A DNA stretch of 64,000 nucleotides from Homalodisca vitripennis (GCF_021130785.1 NW_025778059.1:1-64000); one strand, 5' to 3'. Positions 25,776-38,168 are shown, counted from the stretch's first letter. Numbers and translations: made by a program. Notes: generated by a model not told the origin, from the sequence alone.

Positions 25776-28225
25776 TTATATTTACAATTATATATTATGT
25801 TCCCGTTGAGCTTGCACTGTTAGACAACGGAATGACAGATATGCAATAAATCTAAAGGTATTGGGTTACTAGATACAAAATAATAACGTATATAATTCCT
25901 TAAAAACATAAACTTTTCACTTATCAGAAAACACGATGATGTGATAGAAGGAATTCCCTAAAAGTATTAGCTCCAACAACAATTTGCTTTGTTGTTAGGT
26001 ATTGTGCAGTCGTTCGAAATATTGGAGCTTCCAGCACTTTTCTAGCCCGCAAGCGTTTTGAAAATACATATTGCTCCGAGGATTTGTGTTTCTGTATATA
26101 TGTCTGTCTCGTCCACAAAATATTCTGGAGAACAAACTGTGCCTGACTTAACATGTTGCTGTTGAAAGCTTCTTTTTTATTTCGAGAGGTAAACATCGGG
26201 TTGTCGATGGTAGTCCAGTGTTCACCACGATTCGATCGGCATTGTCACCTAAGGACCATTTATATTCACTAATTCATAATAAAACTATAGGGATATCAAT
26301 GTCGATATTTTTGAGGTTTCAGTTCTTATTATTAACGGATTTTGTGGATTAACAAACATGAGGGAATTGGTATTACTTAATTACTACAGTTTCTATTCCA
26401 TGCCGTGTGTTAATCATGATTCAAAGTGTTAGCGAAAACCTCACTTTAGAGGCTGGGAAAATTGTTAAATTTTCTGTCAGCTTAGTCCTTACGGATATCT
26501 CGAGTATACAAAATTCAATATGACTTTATTGGAAGCTTCATTTTCTATTCAGGTCAGGCAATATAGTGGTTACGATACAGTGGTGGTGTATGGGATTTGG
26601 GCCTGAGTATTAACAAAACATGTTTAACATTCTTACGTGTGGATAACCATGGTGATTACAAGGGAAACTACAGAATAAATAAAGTTTTAAAAAAATGAAT
26701 ACAGGTTACATGATATTTTTAACATGTGGGACATCAGTTAAAACATGTATCCTAAAACTAATAGACAGAGCTACAGACATGAAATTATAACATGCATACC
26801 TCAAGCCAAAGGTTGTTTACTCTGACTAGGGGTTGGTGACGTATATGTTGTTCATTACCGTGTCTAATAATCTTTTAGCTCATCTCATACGTTACTGGAA
26901 GGGGTAAATCTACGCCAATAACTATAAACGCATTTGTCGCAAGTCAGAATATATATTTCAAACAGATTATAATAATTTTATTTTTAAAAGATTTTCTATG
27001 GCGTATTTATTAGGATTATAGAAAAAAAAAGAAAAATTGAAAACCCGACATAATCTAATGTTTGGACTGTCAAATAATACGAAAATAATATTTACGTTTT
27101 ATTATATGCTTATACGCGATTATTCATGTTTTTGCCACACAGTTATTCGGTTGGGCGATTGAATCTTTTCTTTAAAAGACAATAATTTGTGGAATTTTAG
27201 GTTCCTTTTTTAGTGATAATAGCGTCAAATTTATAATTTTATCTAAAACTAAAGCTATTAGGAAACGTCAGAGGGAGAGACAAATTCCTTTAAACAAGGT
27301 TTAGAAATACGTTTCGTGTCCTCTTGTTATTGTTACAGCAAATAGAGTAACACGTAAGAAGATTTACCAAACATTTGACTAATTTGAATCATAGTATACA
27401 GCATAAACAAGCAGTATATATGTACACTTAAAAATATTCTTCTAGTTTTATTCCTTTGCCATTGCATTATTACAAAAATTGTTTGTCCAAATTTAAACGT
27501 TATTACACACATTTTAGGTAACCGACATCTAAATATAATTAAAATTAAGTTCGAGTAAATGTAGTGTAGTTTAGTCTTGGTTCATACAATAGCTAATTAA
27601 AAACAAAATTGAGTGGAGAAGAAGCCCAGAATAGTTTAGTTCTTAAGTCCGTGAATGTTGTTGCTTTTCCAAAATTATACATTTCTTTCGAAAATTTTAC
27701 TGCCGTAGAAAATGTTTTTGGACTTTTGGATCAATGTTTTAGCAAAGAAAAAGGGCTTTGCGTTTTATGTGTCTGTTCACAATACTGCTAAACGCTTTTT
27801 TTAACACTAATTTTTAGATGTTTTATATATATCCGTTTCACATCGGACGCTGAACAAAATAAAAATACATGGTTAGTTTTTAAATGGATTGAAATATAAT
27901 TTTTATACAATGTAACTTTATATTTAAAATACTCTATTTTAGTAACTAACAGTTTGCAGTACTTTTTTAAACAGTTGAAAAAATAAAATTTTTAAAATAG
28001 AATTAAAAATTGTTTCACGATGATAAAATAAGATATATATCTATCATTTGGAAACCATTCTGTAATTTCATCTTAGATTAGTATAAATTTACCCTTAAAT
28101 TCTATAGAATCAGTAAAGAAATTGCATGTACAGTTTTACAATAACTACTAAAGCCCCCGAGAGGCGCGGAAAAATAACGCACAGTCGACGAAAAAGAGCA
28201 AACGAATAAAGAAATCACTCTAAAA
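25776..28225. other. Unassigned AT-rich sequence
   Basis: Clean, AT-rich sequence with short open frames only (90 codons at most, 25,924-26,196). I recognise no coding domain, RNA gene or tandem repeat. It is probably intergenic or intronic. Confidence 0.5.
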
Positions 28226-28378
28226 AGTTATAATTTGGTAAGTTCCTGAAGAACATTTAATTGAAGTTGGAACTTTTCTTGGGGAAATTGCAGTGAATTG
28301 TGAATAGAAATGAAGCTCTCGAAAAGCCATTTATCTTCGTCACAATTAAAGCTTGAAGTGGTTCTCGGAGTTTTTTGT
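28226..28378 (+). repeat. Dispersed repeat, clean copy
   Basis: Clean counterpart of 7,465-7,625. It starts at AGTTATAATTTGG, runs through TTTCTTGGGGAAATTGCAG and GAAATGAAGCTCTCG, and ends near GGTTCTCGGAG. Its boundaries are only those of the detectable match. Family unknown. Confidence 0.65.
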
Positions 28379-30027
28379 TCTGTTATTTTTGCTACTGTTA
28401 GTGAAATAACTGTTATTTAGTTCTGTTTATTCTTTTATTGACAGGTACAACAGTATTATGTCGTGGGCTAAACGGCTATATAACATCACACAGTATTTGG
28501 TAAATATATAAGTATTAGAATTATCTATAGGGTTTAAAAACGCCAACTATTATAAGCATAAGTTTGAGTTCACTCATGCCATAACTTTAAATAATTTAAA
28601 AATATTATCATGCAACTAACTAATTTTGAAAACTATATCCCAAACTGGTCTGAATCAATTAAAAAACAGAATGTAAACAAGTCCCGGAACGACTTGGTAC
28701 ACGTATTATTGCACCTACAAATAAACCTTTAAATAACTACCATTTGTTTGTCATGTCAGGGACCCCCCCTGGGATGGGCTCTTGCAAGGAGTCAGAAGGA
28801 AATCTTAAAATAAGAGCATACGTCGAGTAATACATCAAATTAAAGGTCTTTATTAGTAACAGTACAATACCGCAAATCCGACCTCAAGAGATATACTCTT
28901 TAGAAACAATTACTTCGTGTCCTGTTCTGGGTGGTTTAATAATGTTGTCTTGGCTATAGTTGTGTAAGTTAAACTTAAATACATGAATACTGGTCTTAAG
29001 AAATATTGACTCTTTAGATCCAGTGGAGGTATATATACTCTTCAGATATATGATGTAGATGTATTTGTGCCAAAATAACCAACTGAATAAAAAATATTTA
29101 CTAATTCGTTAAATACATTCAGTTTTGAAAACATTTAAGAAGTAAAGAACTATCCACCACAGGTCTTGGATTTGACGATATGAAGACTTTGGTGGTTAAA
29201 ACGATAATTGATTTATAGTTTAAAATATTTCTTTAGTTAATTAATTCTGCATTTTTGAAAAAATCCGTTTATTTGAATTGCAATTACAAAATCAACGTTT
29301 ATAGTACACATTTATTAAGATCATCGTATCACGTAAAATTGGATTTAAAGATAGTTTGTAGTTTTTATTGTAGACATTACAACATGTTTATGTGGTGATT
29401 TGATCTCTGTTTGCGTTAACGGTTAACCGGAAATTACGTAAGAGCACTCTTGATTACAATCAGCTGATCAAGAGCGCCGTGGGTGTCAAAGGGAACTGTG
29501 GTCGTTGGAGCGGAACAGTGACCACAGGATTAGACGCAAGTCGAGGGAATTGTTGGCTTGGACGGTTGTTTGTCCAACCCACAGTAATTTTTAGTTAATA
29601 TCAGGGCATTCTTTCTTGATTGTGCAACTTGTTCACGGTTTTGTTGTGAGTTTATTGGCACAACTTATTTTTTATGTTTAGTGTTCTGACGTCCAAGTAA
29701 TTACATACATAAAACAATAGTAATGATTCCACGTTGTTGCCTTTTTTACAAACTAATATGCTCTAAATATTACGTCACTACTGCAGAGAATGTAAGACAT
29801 ACTATGATAGATTTCCTTTTTCCCATCAATAAAATTACTTGTGTATTATAAAATTAGATAAAACTTTTAAATTTTGCCTTTATTTTAACCTTATCGGTGA
29901 AAGCGTTCCTGAAATCGTTTCGTTGGTTCGTCAGTTTGTACTCTAACTGTAAGAAAAGCACCTAGAAAATAATATTTGGAATATAAGAAGAACCGTATTA
30001 ATTTTTGTGGTCAAAAGATCAAAAGGG
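28379..30027. other. Unassigned sequence with one strong inverted repeat
   Basis: Mostly AT-rich. At 29,444-29,454 and 29,467-29,477 two 11-base arms are inverted (10 of 11 pair; core CTCTTGAT/ATCAAGAG) with a 12-base loop containing CAGCTG. Just upstream, GTTAACGGTTAACC holds two overlapping palindromes. This patch is more GC-rich than its surroundings and may be the edge of an old element. No gene is recognisable. Confidence 0.45.
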
Positions 30028-30815
30028 CAGTCCAGTCTGTCTATATGTCTGTACGTCAATCCGATAGCACTTTATACAAAAATCCGAGAGACTTGAAACT
30101 TAAATCATAGGTTACATGGTAGTCAGTAAGTCAGTCTATTTATGTGTCCGTCCGTCAATCCGATAGCACTTTATACAAAAAATCCGAGAGACTTGAAACT
30201 TAAATCATAGGTTACAGGGTAGTCAGTCAGTCTGTCTATATGTCCGTCCGTCAATCCGATAGCACTTTATACAAAAATCCGAGAGACTTGAAACTTAAAT
30301 CATAGGTTACAGGGTAGTCAGTCAGTCTGTCTATATGTCCGTCCGTCAATCCGATAGCACTTTATACAAAAATCCGAGAGACTTGAAATTTAAATCATAG
30401 GTTACAGGGTAGTCAGTCAGTCTGTCTATATGTCCGTCCGTCAATCCGATAGCACTTTATACAAAAATCCGAGAGACTTGAAACTTAAATCATAGGTTTC
30501 AGGGTAGTCAGTCAGTCTGTCTATATGTCCGTCCGTCAATCCGATAGCACTTTATACAAAAATCCGAGAGACTTGAAACTTAAATCATAGGTTACAGGGT
30601 AGTCAGTCAGTCTGTCTATCTGTCCGTCCGTCAATCCGATAGCACTTTATACAAAAATCCGAGAGACTTGAAACTTAAATCATAGGTTTCATGGTAGTCA
30701 GTCAGTCTGTCTATATGTCCGTCCGTCAATCCGATAGCACTTTATACAAAAATCCGAGAGACTTGAAACTTAAATCATAGGTTTCATGGTAGTCAGTCAG
30801 TCTGTCTATATGTAT
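30028..30815 (+). repeat. Minisatellite, 95-bp unit, eight copies
   Basis: CCGATAGCACTTTATAC recurs at 30,061, 30,159, 30,256, 30,351, 30,446, 30,541, 30,636 and 30,731. Spacing is 98 and 97 bp for the first two steps and exactly 95 bp after that. Each unit holds the internal short repeat GTCTGTCTATATGTCCGTCC, then AATCCGAGAGACTTGAAAC and TAAATCATAGGTT. The inner copies are nearly identical and the first is most diverged, as expected for unequal exchange. The array ends at about 30,815, where the unit breaks off within GTCTGTCTATATGTATG. Confidence 0.93.
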
Positions 30816-31109
30816 GTGAGCTACCTATTTATCTTGTTTTGTCAGGTCCGTCGATACGCCGTTAATCCGCTTTAACTTGTCTAAAAGTTAATGTTTCTTA
30901 CAAACTTGTGATAAAGTTGTTTCATAGTTTAAAATTGTGAAACTATCAACTTTCTTATGAATATGTTAAAAATTTTAATATCATAAACTAGCCTCTAATG
31001 AATGTCATTAAAGATATGTCACACAGAGGATATAAAGCACCTAAAATATAGCCTGCCACTGCAGAAATTTTGAAGTGCCACCGAGAGCGTACTCTTTTCT
31101 TGTTAGCTG

Positions 31110-31745
31110 TATTGAGCCAAAGGTTCACAGTGCTGAGGGATTGACTTAATCACGCTTCTCGTACACATCGCGGTAATTGCGACAAGAGCGTGTGAGAGAA
31201 CAAAACAACGAGAAGGCCCGTCCAAAGGTTCTCAGTGCTGAGGGATTGACATAATCACGCTTCTCGCACAGATCGCAGTAATTGCGACAAGAGCGTGTGA
31301 GATATAAAACAACTGGAAGGCCTTTCAAAGGTTCTCAGTGCTGAGGGATTGACATAATCACGCTTCTCGTACAGATCGCAGTAATTGCGCAAGAGCGTGT
31401 GAGATATAAAACAACTGGAAGGCCTTTCAAAGGTTCTCAGTGCTGAGGGATTGACATAATCACGCTTCTCGCACAGATCGCAGTAATTGCGACAAGAGCG
31501 TGTGAGAGACAAAACAACTAGAAGGCCGTCCAAAGGTTCTCAGTGCTGAGGGATTGACATAATCACGCTTCTCGTACAGATCGCGGTAATTACGACAAGA
31601 GCGTGTGAGAGGACAAAACAACTGGAAGGCTGTCCAAAGGTTCTCAGTGCTGAGGGATTGACATAATCACGCTTCTCGTACAGATCGCAGTAATTGCGAC
31701 AAGAGCGTGTGAGAGACAAAACAACTGGAAGGCCGTCCAAAGGTT
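31110..31745 (-). repeat. Minisatellite, about 103-bp unit, six copies
   Basis: CTGAGGGATTGAC recurs at 31,133, 31,238, 31,341, 31,443, 31,546 and 31,650 (spacings 105, 103, 102, 103, 104). Each unit includes AATCACGCTTCTCG, CAGATCGCAGTAATTGCGAC and AAGAGCGTGTGAGAG. Read on the minus strand a unit translates as LTRSCRNYCDLCEKRD followed by YVNPSALRTF, and the frame stays open across some unit junctions whose length divides by three. The changing unit length breaks the frame, so I treat it as a repeat, not a protein. Confidence 0.92.
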
Positions 31746-34700
31746 TTGCAACCCGGACTCAGTTTAACTCAGCAGTTAATAAGATTACTCACCCGAGCCT
31801 CGCGTGCCAAGTTTTTCCTGAGAACTGTTCAGCGAACCGTGATTCAGGCTTAGTGATCCCCGCACTAAATCCAGGTGGTGGAAACACGTCAAACACTGGC
31901 AGGCACTGCAGATATACTGGATAATCTCATCAGTGTATTAAATTAAATACAGACACATTGTGAAAAATAGGATTAAATTAAAATATGACACTTCGGGTGT
32001 AACAGAAAGAGGGACTCGCTAGGCAGACAGAAATAGTGGCTATCTATTCAGACCAGACGGATAGACAGACGGACAGATCAAAGATGTGATGACGTCATGT
32101 ACACAATGGGGCCGGACAGCGGTTAGTCTGGAAATAACCGTCTTGTCCTATCGACTAGCCTACTGCCAAAAATAAATGACTTTTCCGGAAGATTACTTAT
32201 GAGACCATCCCTTCTTTAAAACTGAGTTCATCTTTATTCTTTATCCTCTGTGATTCATGTGGCCACTTTCTGACAAATGACCGCTTTGTGACATCGCTAA
32301 AAGGGTTCGTCAGTGGCCAGTGCCCGTAGACAAAATCATAACTGTTAAGCCATTTTGTTCTTCCTTTCATTCTTCTTCTGTCGGAGGCGTCACTTTATAC
32401 TCGGACGTTTGTGTGTAATCAATCTAAATTTGGCAACGATTTCTCAGCATAAGTTAATTTATTTACGTCATTTAAACACTTGTACCTACCTGAGTCTGGC
32501 TCATGTGGTCATGTATACACAGTAAAGAGTTATAACTAAACACATTTCATGCATTACTATAAAGTAGCCATTTCCAAATGTATATTCCATGTCCCCCATT
32601 CGTTACTGTTAAAAGCTCTTTGGAGAGAACGTGACTAGTGAACGGAATTGACCGTTTTGTTTGTAAAAAGCATTTTGAAAACGTGTTCATTTATAAATCC
32701 TAAACATGCCACAATCTATGTAGACTACATTACATACATGTAGTTACTAGTGGAATTAATTATTAGATTAGAACATTTAATTTCATGATATATAGGTTGT
32801 TTAATCTTTATACTCTTGACCTTTACTTGATTTAGCAATACAATAAAGGCAGTAAAAACCGATTTCAGCTGGATGTATAGAAATGGCGTTGAGTTTTCTA
32901 TATAAAGAAAAAGTTTTCATTCATGCACTTTTACGTCCTTATTTTTTATCATAGCATTATCGGAAATATCTTATTTAAAATTACTTATTAATATGTATTC
33001 AGAACGTTTTTAGTGTTTAAATAACGAAGCACAAGTTGTAATAATGAAGTACAACAGTTTGAGTTTTTCCAGAATGTGCAATAAAAAATATCTAAAAAAT
33101 GGAAAGGCCTATGGAGGCGTATTAATCATACATTAAAAATGAGACATCTCTCATAATTGTACGACTAAAACTACTGTCATAAAATTGCACGAAGTTCAAC
33201 ATTGTTTTAAAGGAGCTAAAATAAGACGGGCCCACTATAAACGGCTATTAAATATTTAATAAAAATATAGAGACAATATCAAGAGGTTTGAAGTATTTTA
33301 CAAAATATAGTAATTATACGTATTTGGTGTCAAAGAATAGTATAGAGAGTGAGAGGTCTGTTGTTAACAAACTTGAACAACAGGCTAATAAACCAATCGA
33401 TTTAGAAAAGTGTGCAGCGTCGGGTATGTAATAATCGTTAATATGTAACGGAAATGCGTTTCTTATTTAAGAATGTAATAACGTTACGCGTTACGTATTT
33501 CACACTGTTAAAGAACTGTTATTTGTACGCGGGCTATTCATTTCTAGCCAGATGGAACTTCCGGATTTTAAAACTCCTACTGAAGAAACTACGTGACTAA
33601 TATATCTAGTTTACACCGACATTTTATCTTGGGCCTACATTAAACTTAAGAGGTACTTCTTGAGCCAGGCCATACTCAGGTCATTCCTCTTAACGGCCGG
33701 TCAGGAAGGCTTTTACCCTCGTAGCTCGAATATTTTATGGTATGTTGCTTTAGTGCAGCACTACTAGCTTGTATTGTCATAGAAATATATTTTAAAGAAT
33801 TATAAAGTCAATTCAAAACCTGAAATTATTAGTTTTTAAATAGGTTAAATTACGCGTATAAACCTATAATAAATAGTTGTAATCTGTAATGAGTAGGTAT
33901 TTTCCTCCGACTTTATTCTTACCATTGCGGTATCAGGGGAAATCAGAAGAAACCTCTCCTCCCCTTAATTTACTGTAATGTCGCCTTTATTTCATTACTA
34001 TGAAGGTACAACCCTAGGGCTTGCTGCAATAATTTACTGATTATGAGTTAAGACATTATTATTCTATAATCTAACACAGGATAGGTAGACATTGGAAATT
34101 AAAAAAAATAACTAAATTATTTTTTATTTATATAGGGTACGTTTAAACTGTGTCTGGTATCTCAAAATTTTATACATTTTTTAAGATAGTATAAATATGG
34201 AATTTTGCCATATTTTTAACAACAATTATAAATATAAAATTAGAATTTCAAAATTTCGCTGAAATTATTCAATATGGTGACCAAGTTTAAAATTTGTTAT
34301 GAATCATCCCTTATTTCTTTATTTAAAAACGTTTAAACATTTTTATTTTGGAAATATTTTAACTTACTAGTTCAAGAGCTACAGCCTATTAAAATTAAAA
34401 AATATTAAAACCTTGTTTTATTTTCAATAGTGCTAGAAAATGTAAGTTGTTTCCTTTAAAAAAAACGTCGTCTACCATATTAGAAAATTGTGGCGAAAAT
34501 CGATAATTACCAATTAATTACTTGAACCTTATCAAAGAACCCCCTTATTAAGGGGAGGGAATCCCTGTTTGAGTTGCCTCGTTTGACACCTAGAAGCGAA
34601 ATTTGAAATCCATATTTTTATTGTTATTAAAAAGTCCCCTATTTAAACTTTTGTGTTAAGATACCAACGGTTGCGCAGGTAAAATGAAAACCCGGTATGC

Positions 34701-35616
34701 ATATGTAGGCTATTAAGATTAGATTATAACGAGTAGATTGAAAATGAACTAGAAAACAGAGCTATAATGAAAACAAGCTAAGTTTGAGGAGAACGACACA
34801 CAGCCATAGGTCACATTTTTACGCTTAGTAAGAAATTTTCTAAATTTGATTTGAAAACTATCTGAATTGTTATACTGTTTCCGATCTCAGTAGGTCTAAT
34901 TAATTCTTTGTAAAAGGTATAGGTCCGGAACTCATATAATATATTTCCTGATTTGTGACAACTATGCAGAATTCAACTTACTTGTTAAGAAGTCGTAGCA
35001 CCTTTACTAAGTCTACTCAAACCAGTTCGGGAAACTTCCAGACAACTTGTGCACAGTCTAAGCTTGTACATGCGTGTCCTCAGTTCAGACAACTATATTG
35101 TAAATAACTTCGAATCGTGAAACTGAAAAAATGCATACAGGCTTCTATATTTAAAAAATAATTACAACCCCCATACGTATACAACCCTAAATTTCGCTTG
35201 TTTTGTCTAACAGGCAGGATATTTGTACACCCCGGATATTAGTTAGCCTGTACTCTAAAAAGCCGATAACGTTGAATTATGCAGCTAGGCATTGTCTTCC
35301 TGACACGCAATTCAGTATTAGAAATGTTCTGTACGTTTCCGATAATAGCATTTTCTGATTCCAGATATAGAAATGTTTAGTTAGAAGCCCCCAAAATTGA
35401 CATGTAGGATAAAGTAAACATATAGTTAATTCTTCAAATAACACGAGTACATACATCAAAAGTCCGCAGTTCAAGATATTCTTACTATCTCATTACTATA
35501 AATTGAATGTATATTTGTGTTCGTGAGGTTCTGGAAATGACATAGTGAGTATTGTTTTTCGTCAGTTTATAAATGAATACGGCCTCCCTTTTGCTGGGTG
35601 ACATGTACATATAAAC
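31746..35616. other. Unassigned AT-rich sequence
   Basis: No recognisable gene. Small features only: an AGACAGACGGACAGA stretch at about 32,062-32,077 that resembles the short repeat of the 95-bp minisatellite in the opposite orientation, and a perfect CCCCTTA/TAAGGGG hairpin at 34,541-34,555. Open frames are 76 codons or shorter. Confidence 0.5.
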
Positions 35617-35908
35617 TTAACTATCCTTACCTAACCCAAACTAACCTAACCTAAACTAACATAACCTAACGTAACCTAACCTAAACTTAACTAACCTAAC
35701 CTAAACTGATCTACTCTACCTAACCCAAACTAACCAAACCTAACCTAACCGAACCTAACCTAAACTAAGCAAACCTAACCTAACATAACCTAACGTAACC
35801 TAAACTAAACTAACCTAACGTAACCCTAACCTAAACTAACCTAACCTAAAGTAACCTAACCTAACCTAAACTAACCTAGCCTAACTTAAACTAACCTAAC
35901 CAAACCAT
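35617..35908 (+). repeat. Degenerate CCTAA (TTAGG) telomere-type array
   Basis: About 290 bp made of CCTAA and one-base variants (CCTAAA, CGTAA, CCAAA, CATAA), giving runs such as AACCTAACCTAAACTAACC. The reverse complement is TTAGG, the telomere repeat of most insects. It is flanked by ordinary unique sequence on both sides, so it is interstitial, and the many variants show it is old or not maintained by telomerase. Confidence 0.85.
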
Positions 35909-36747
35909 TATTTGCATACATATGTAAGCAGTAGCCAAAAACGTCTTATACGTGAAAAAGCATGTCTTGTGCTACAGAATGCACCGACGCAGTATCACAA
36001 GATGGCTAGAGGTATAGGTCGTTAAAAGGCTCTTGACCATTGCCTATACGAGAAAAAGTATTTAGACCATCTCGATTGTCAGAAGTGTAGTCAGGTTTTG
36101 ATTTCCCATGCGACTACTGATGGTTTGTAGTACCCTAGTGGGAGTTATACAACCACCACCACCCGGGCGTTGGTCAAGCGAATACCCCCCCCCCCCCGGT
36201 ATAGTTCTAACCCTTGTACATGACCAAGCTCTGAAACTACCACCCCCATGTTGCTAATTGGGGTGTAAGTCCAGTCTTGGAACGTGATACGGGTCTGCCG
36301 TTACACTCCTTTGGAGTGACGTCACAGACTCCGGGGGTGTACTTCCATGTCGGCTATAGGGGGGGGGGGTGTAATGGTCGCGACTAAAGCAAGCTATTGA
36401 ACTTCGGTGTGTGGATTGTTCGTATCTATTGATATGTCTAAAATACAAATTGATTCAATTACGTTCACTTTTGAAATATCTCTTTCTTACAGTATATGTA
36501 ATCAATTTAACGTATAGTACTATCATACTTAGTGGTGATGAAAACTTAAAAATATGAAAAAAGAGTTTTTTGGAGATGACCAATTTGTTCCTTATGTGCA
36601 GATAAGGAAACAAATGTTTGTGTTACGTTCTTCCAACGCAAAAATTGTTATATCAACTTGTGAATTTTTTATTGTATTATAAACGAAGGAAGTGTGCTAT
36701 TTTATATTAGCGATGATGGTTACCCTTAAGAACATTGTAAAAATGTT
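35909..36747. other. Unassigned sequence with inverted poly-C and poly-G runs
   Basis: A C run of about 15 bases ending in GGTATAG (about 36,183-36,204) faces a G run of about 11 bases preceded by CTATA (about 36,354-36,370), forming imperfect inverted repeats about 150 bp apart. Between them, GGAGTGACGTCACAGACTCC (36,313-36,332) is a short hairpin. No gene is seen. Confidence 0.5.
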
Positions 36748-36895
36748 CGCTAACGCTCAGCAAAATGACCGTGATCGAACTCGATGTTGCTTATACAGCA
36801 AATGTCAAGCCTAAAGGTCGATTCGTTTCCGAAATTTCGCTCGGATTGAAGATTGAAATTATTCCAGCTCTTCGAGTGATAGATAGGCTTCGCTG
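36748..36895 (+). repeat. Dispersed repeat, copy 1 of 2
   Basis: Shares ATCGAACTCGATGTTG, a following TTATA, and about 90 bases later CAGCT.TTCGAGTGATA, in the same order, with the minus strand of 58,415-58,600. This kind of sequence is often the non-coding part of insect DNA transposons. The exact family is unknown. Confidence 0.5.
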
Positions 36896-37393
36896 GTATT
36901 CATTATTCCATGATTACATTTATAAATAGAGCAAAATACTAAAACTTGAATCATCTCTACTGATTAAAATAAATTAACATACAAATCCCATCCAAACCTG
37001 TTCTCTCTAACTTATTCCTAATTGCTCAAAGCTAATGTGAAGGAAAGTGAGTTAGAGACAAAGCGTCAACACAACTGTTTCTGTTGAGTTAATACTGTTA
37101 CCTGAATACCCTCACTTCGAGGTCTTAACTCTGCACTACTTGAGTAGGGAGTTAAGGGTCTTAGGAAAAAATAATGAAATAAGCGTATTAATAGAATCCG
37201 TTTACAAAGTATGAAGACGTTACTCTAAACCTTATGTAATTCCAAGATCGAATAATTTGTATAAAATATTCAACTCAAATTGAATTAGAACAAAAGTTGA
37301 GCTGTAATTAACATCGACAGTAATTTGAGTGATCATGGTTGTAATCCAGGTTCATTAAGAGTTTAGGGATTTTGTTGTGGTAATTACATAATA
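36896..37393. other. Unassigned sequence before the LINE tail
   Basis: Ordinary AT-rich sequence with no recognised gene or repeat. The LINE on the minus strand ends at its right side, so this is the target-side flank of that insertion. Confidence 0.5.
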
Positions 37394-37421
37394 GACAATA
37401 GACAATAGACAATAGACAATA
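37394..37421 (-). repeat. LINE 3' tail, (TATTGTC)x4
   Basis: Four exact seven-base units on the minus strand directly downstream of AATAAAG. It marks the 3' end of the LINE copy and fixes its orientation. Confidence 0.85.
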
Positions 37422-37507
37422 TTCTTTATTAACATATTCTTCAAGAACAGCTTTGCGTCAAATATAACATGTGGAATAAATTCATAAAAATGTACATTGT
37501 CAAGTGA

Positions 37508-37978
37508 TTAAACATGATTTGAATCAAGAACAAAAAACTCATCAAGAGAATAAAATGGATGTTTTTTTAGCCAGTTGCCAAGCCGTTGTCTCAGGTGCTG
37601 GTCATCTGTCCCCTTCACTGCTGCTGGAAGATGGTTCCAAAGCTTGGATCCCATGTAGCTTGGCTTCTCTTCATATTTGGTCAGGCGGTGTACAGGGAGG
37701 CAGTAGTTTGTTGCATGTCGGGTGTTGTATGTGTGCAGTTGTGATCCAGTCTTGAGTGGATTCAGAGTCTTTGTTCTAGCATATGTTATGGTCTCAAGTA
37801 TGTACAAATTCACTATAGTTAGGATTTTGAGCTCCTTGAACTTTTCCCTACATGATTCTCTGGGTGATAGATCACAAAGTGCCCTTATAGCTCTCTTTTT
37901 GTTGAATAAGTACACGTTGCACATTTGTCTTGGATGAGTTTCCCCAGACCAATAGCCCATATCGAAGATGCGTCTCAA
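37508..37978 (-). pseudogene. LINE ORF2, C-terminal region
   Basis: A 156-residue frame that continues ORF2 after the RT domain, in a different frame from the preceding piece. It contains the segments NKKRAIRALCDLSPRESCR, LKILTIVNLYILET, a YNTRHATNY motif and SKLWNHLPAAVKG, which are characteristic of the region after RT in CR1/L2/Jockey-like elements. It ends at a normal stop about 85 bases before the tail repeat, so the C-terminus is complete. The methionine at its start is not a true start. No RNase H domain is visible. Confidence 0.8.
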
Positions 37979-37985
37979 AAAGAGA

Positions 37986-38168
37986 TTAGTAGGCTATTTT
38001 GGCAGTGTTGAGATCACTAATGGTCTTAATTCTTCTTATTACGTAGATTCCTGTGCTTAATTTCCTACAGAGGTTATCCACATGAGGTGTCCAATTTAGA
38101 TGTTCATCGAGTGTGATGCCAAGGTAGGTGGTGCTGTCAGTAGTTTCCAGGTCTGGCAGTCTTGTCAC
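37986..38168 (-). pseudogene. LINE ORF2, RT thumb-side fragment
   Basis: A 60-residue piece containing STTYLGITLDEHLNW and HVDNLCRKLS, corresponding to the RT block after the catalytic YADD. A frameshift or stop separates it from the YADD-bearing frame upstream (38,324-38,335), and another separates it from the C-terminal frame. It is part of the same decayed ORF2, not an independent gene. Confidence 0.8.

Noticed and set aside
30028..31745. CRISPR-like regular arrays
   Set aside because: Units are repeated in full with no unique spacers, and the host is a eukaryote. They are minisatellites.
32090..32097. Perfect CRE-type TGACGTCA palindromes here and at 36,317 and 54,543
   Set aside because: Three eight-base matches in 40 kb is not far above chance, and there is no promoter or gene context.
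35617..35908. A true chromosome end
   Set aside because: Ordinary sequence continues on both sides and the repeats are heavily mutated, so it is interstitial.
37504..37937. Plus-strand frames of 71-83 codons
   Set aside because: They are the antisense of the LINE ORF2 C-terminal region on the minus strand.
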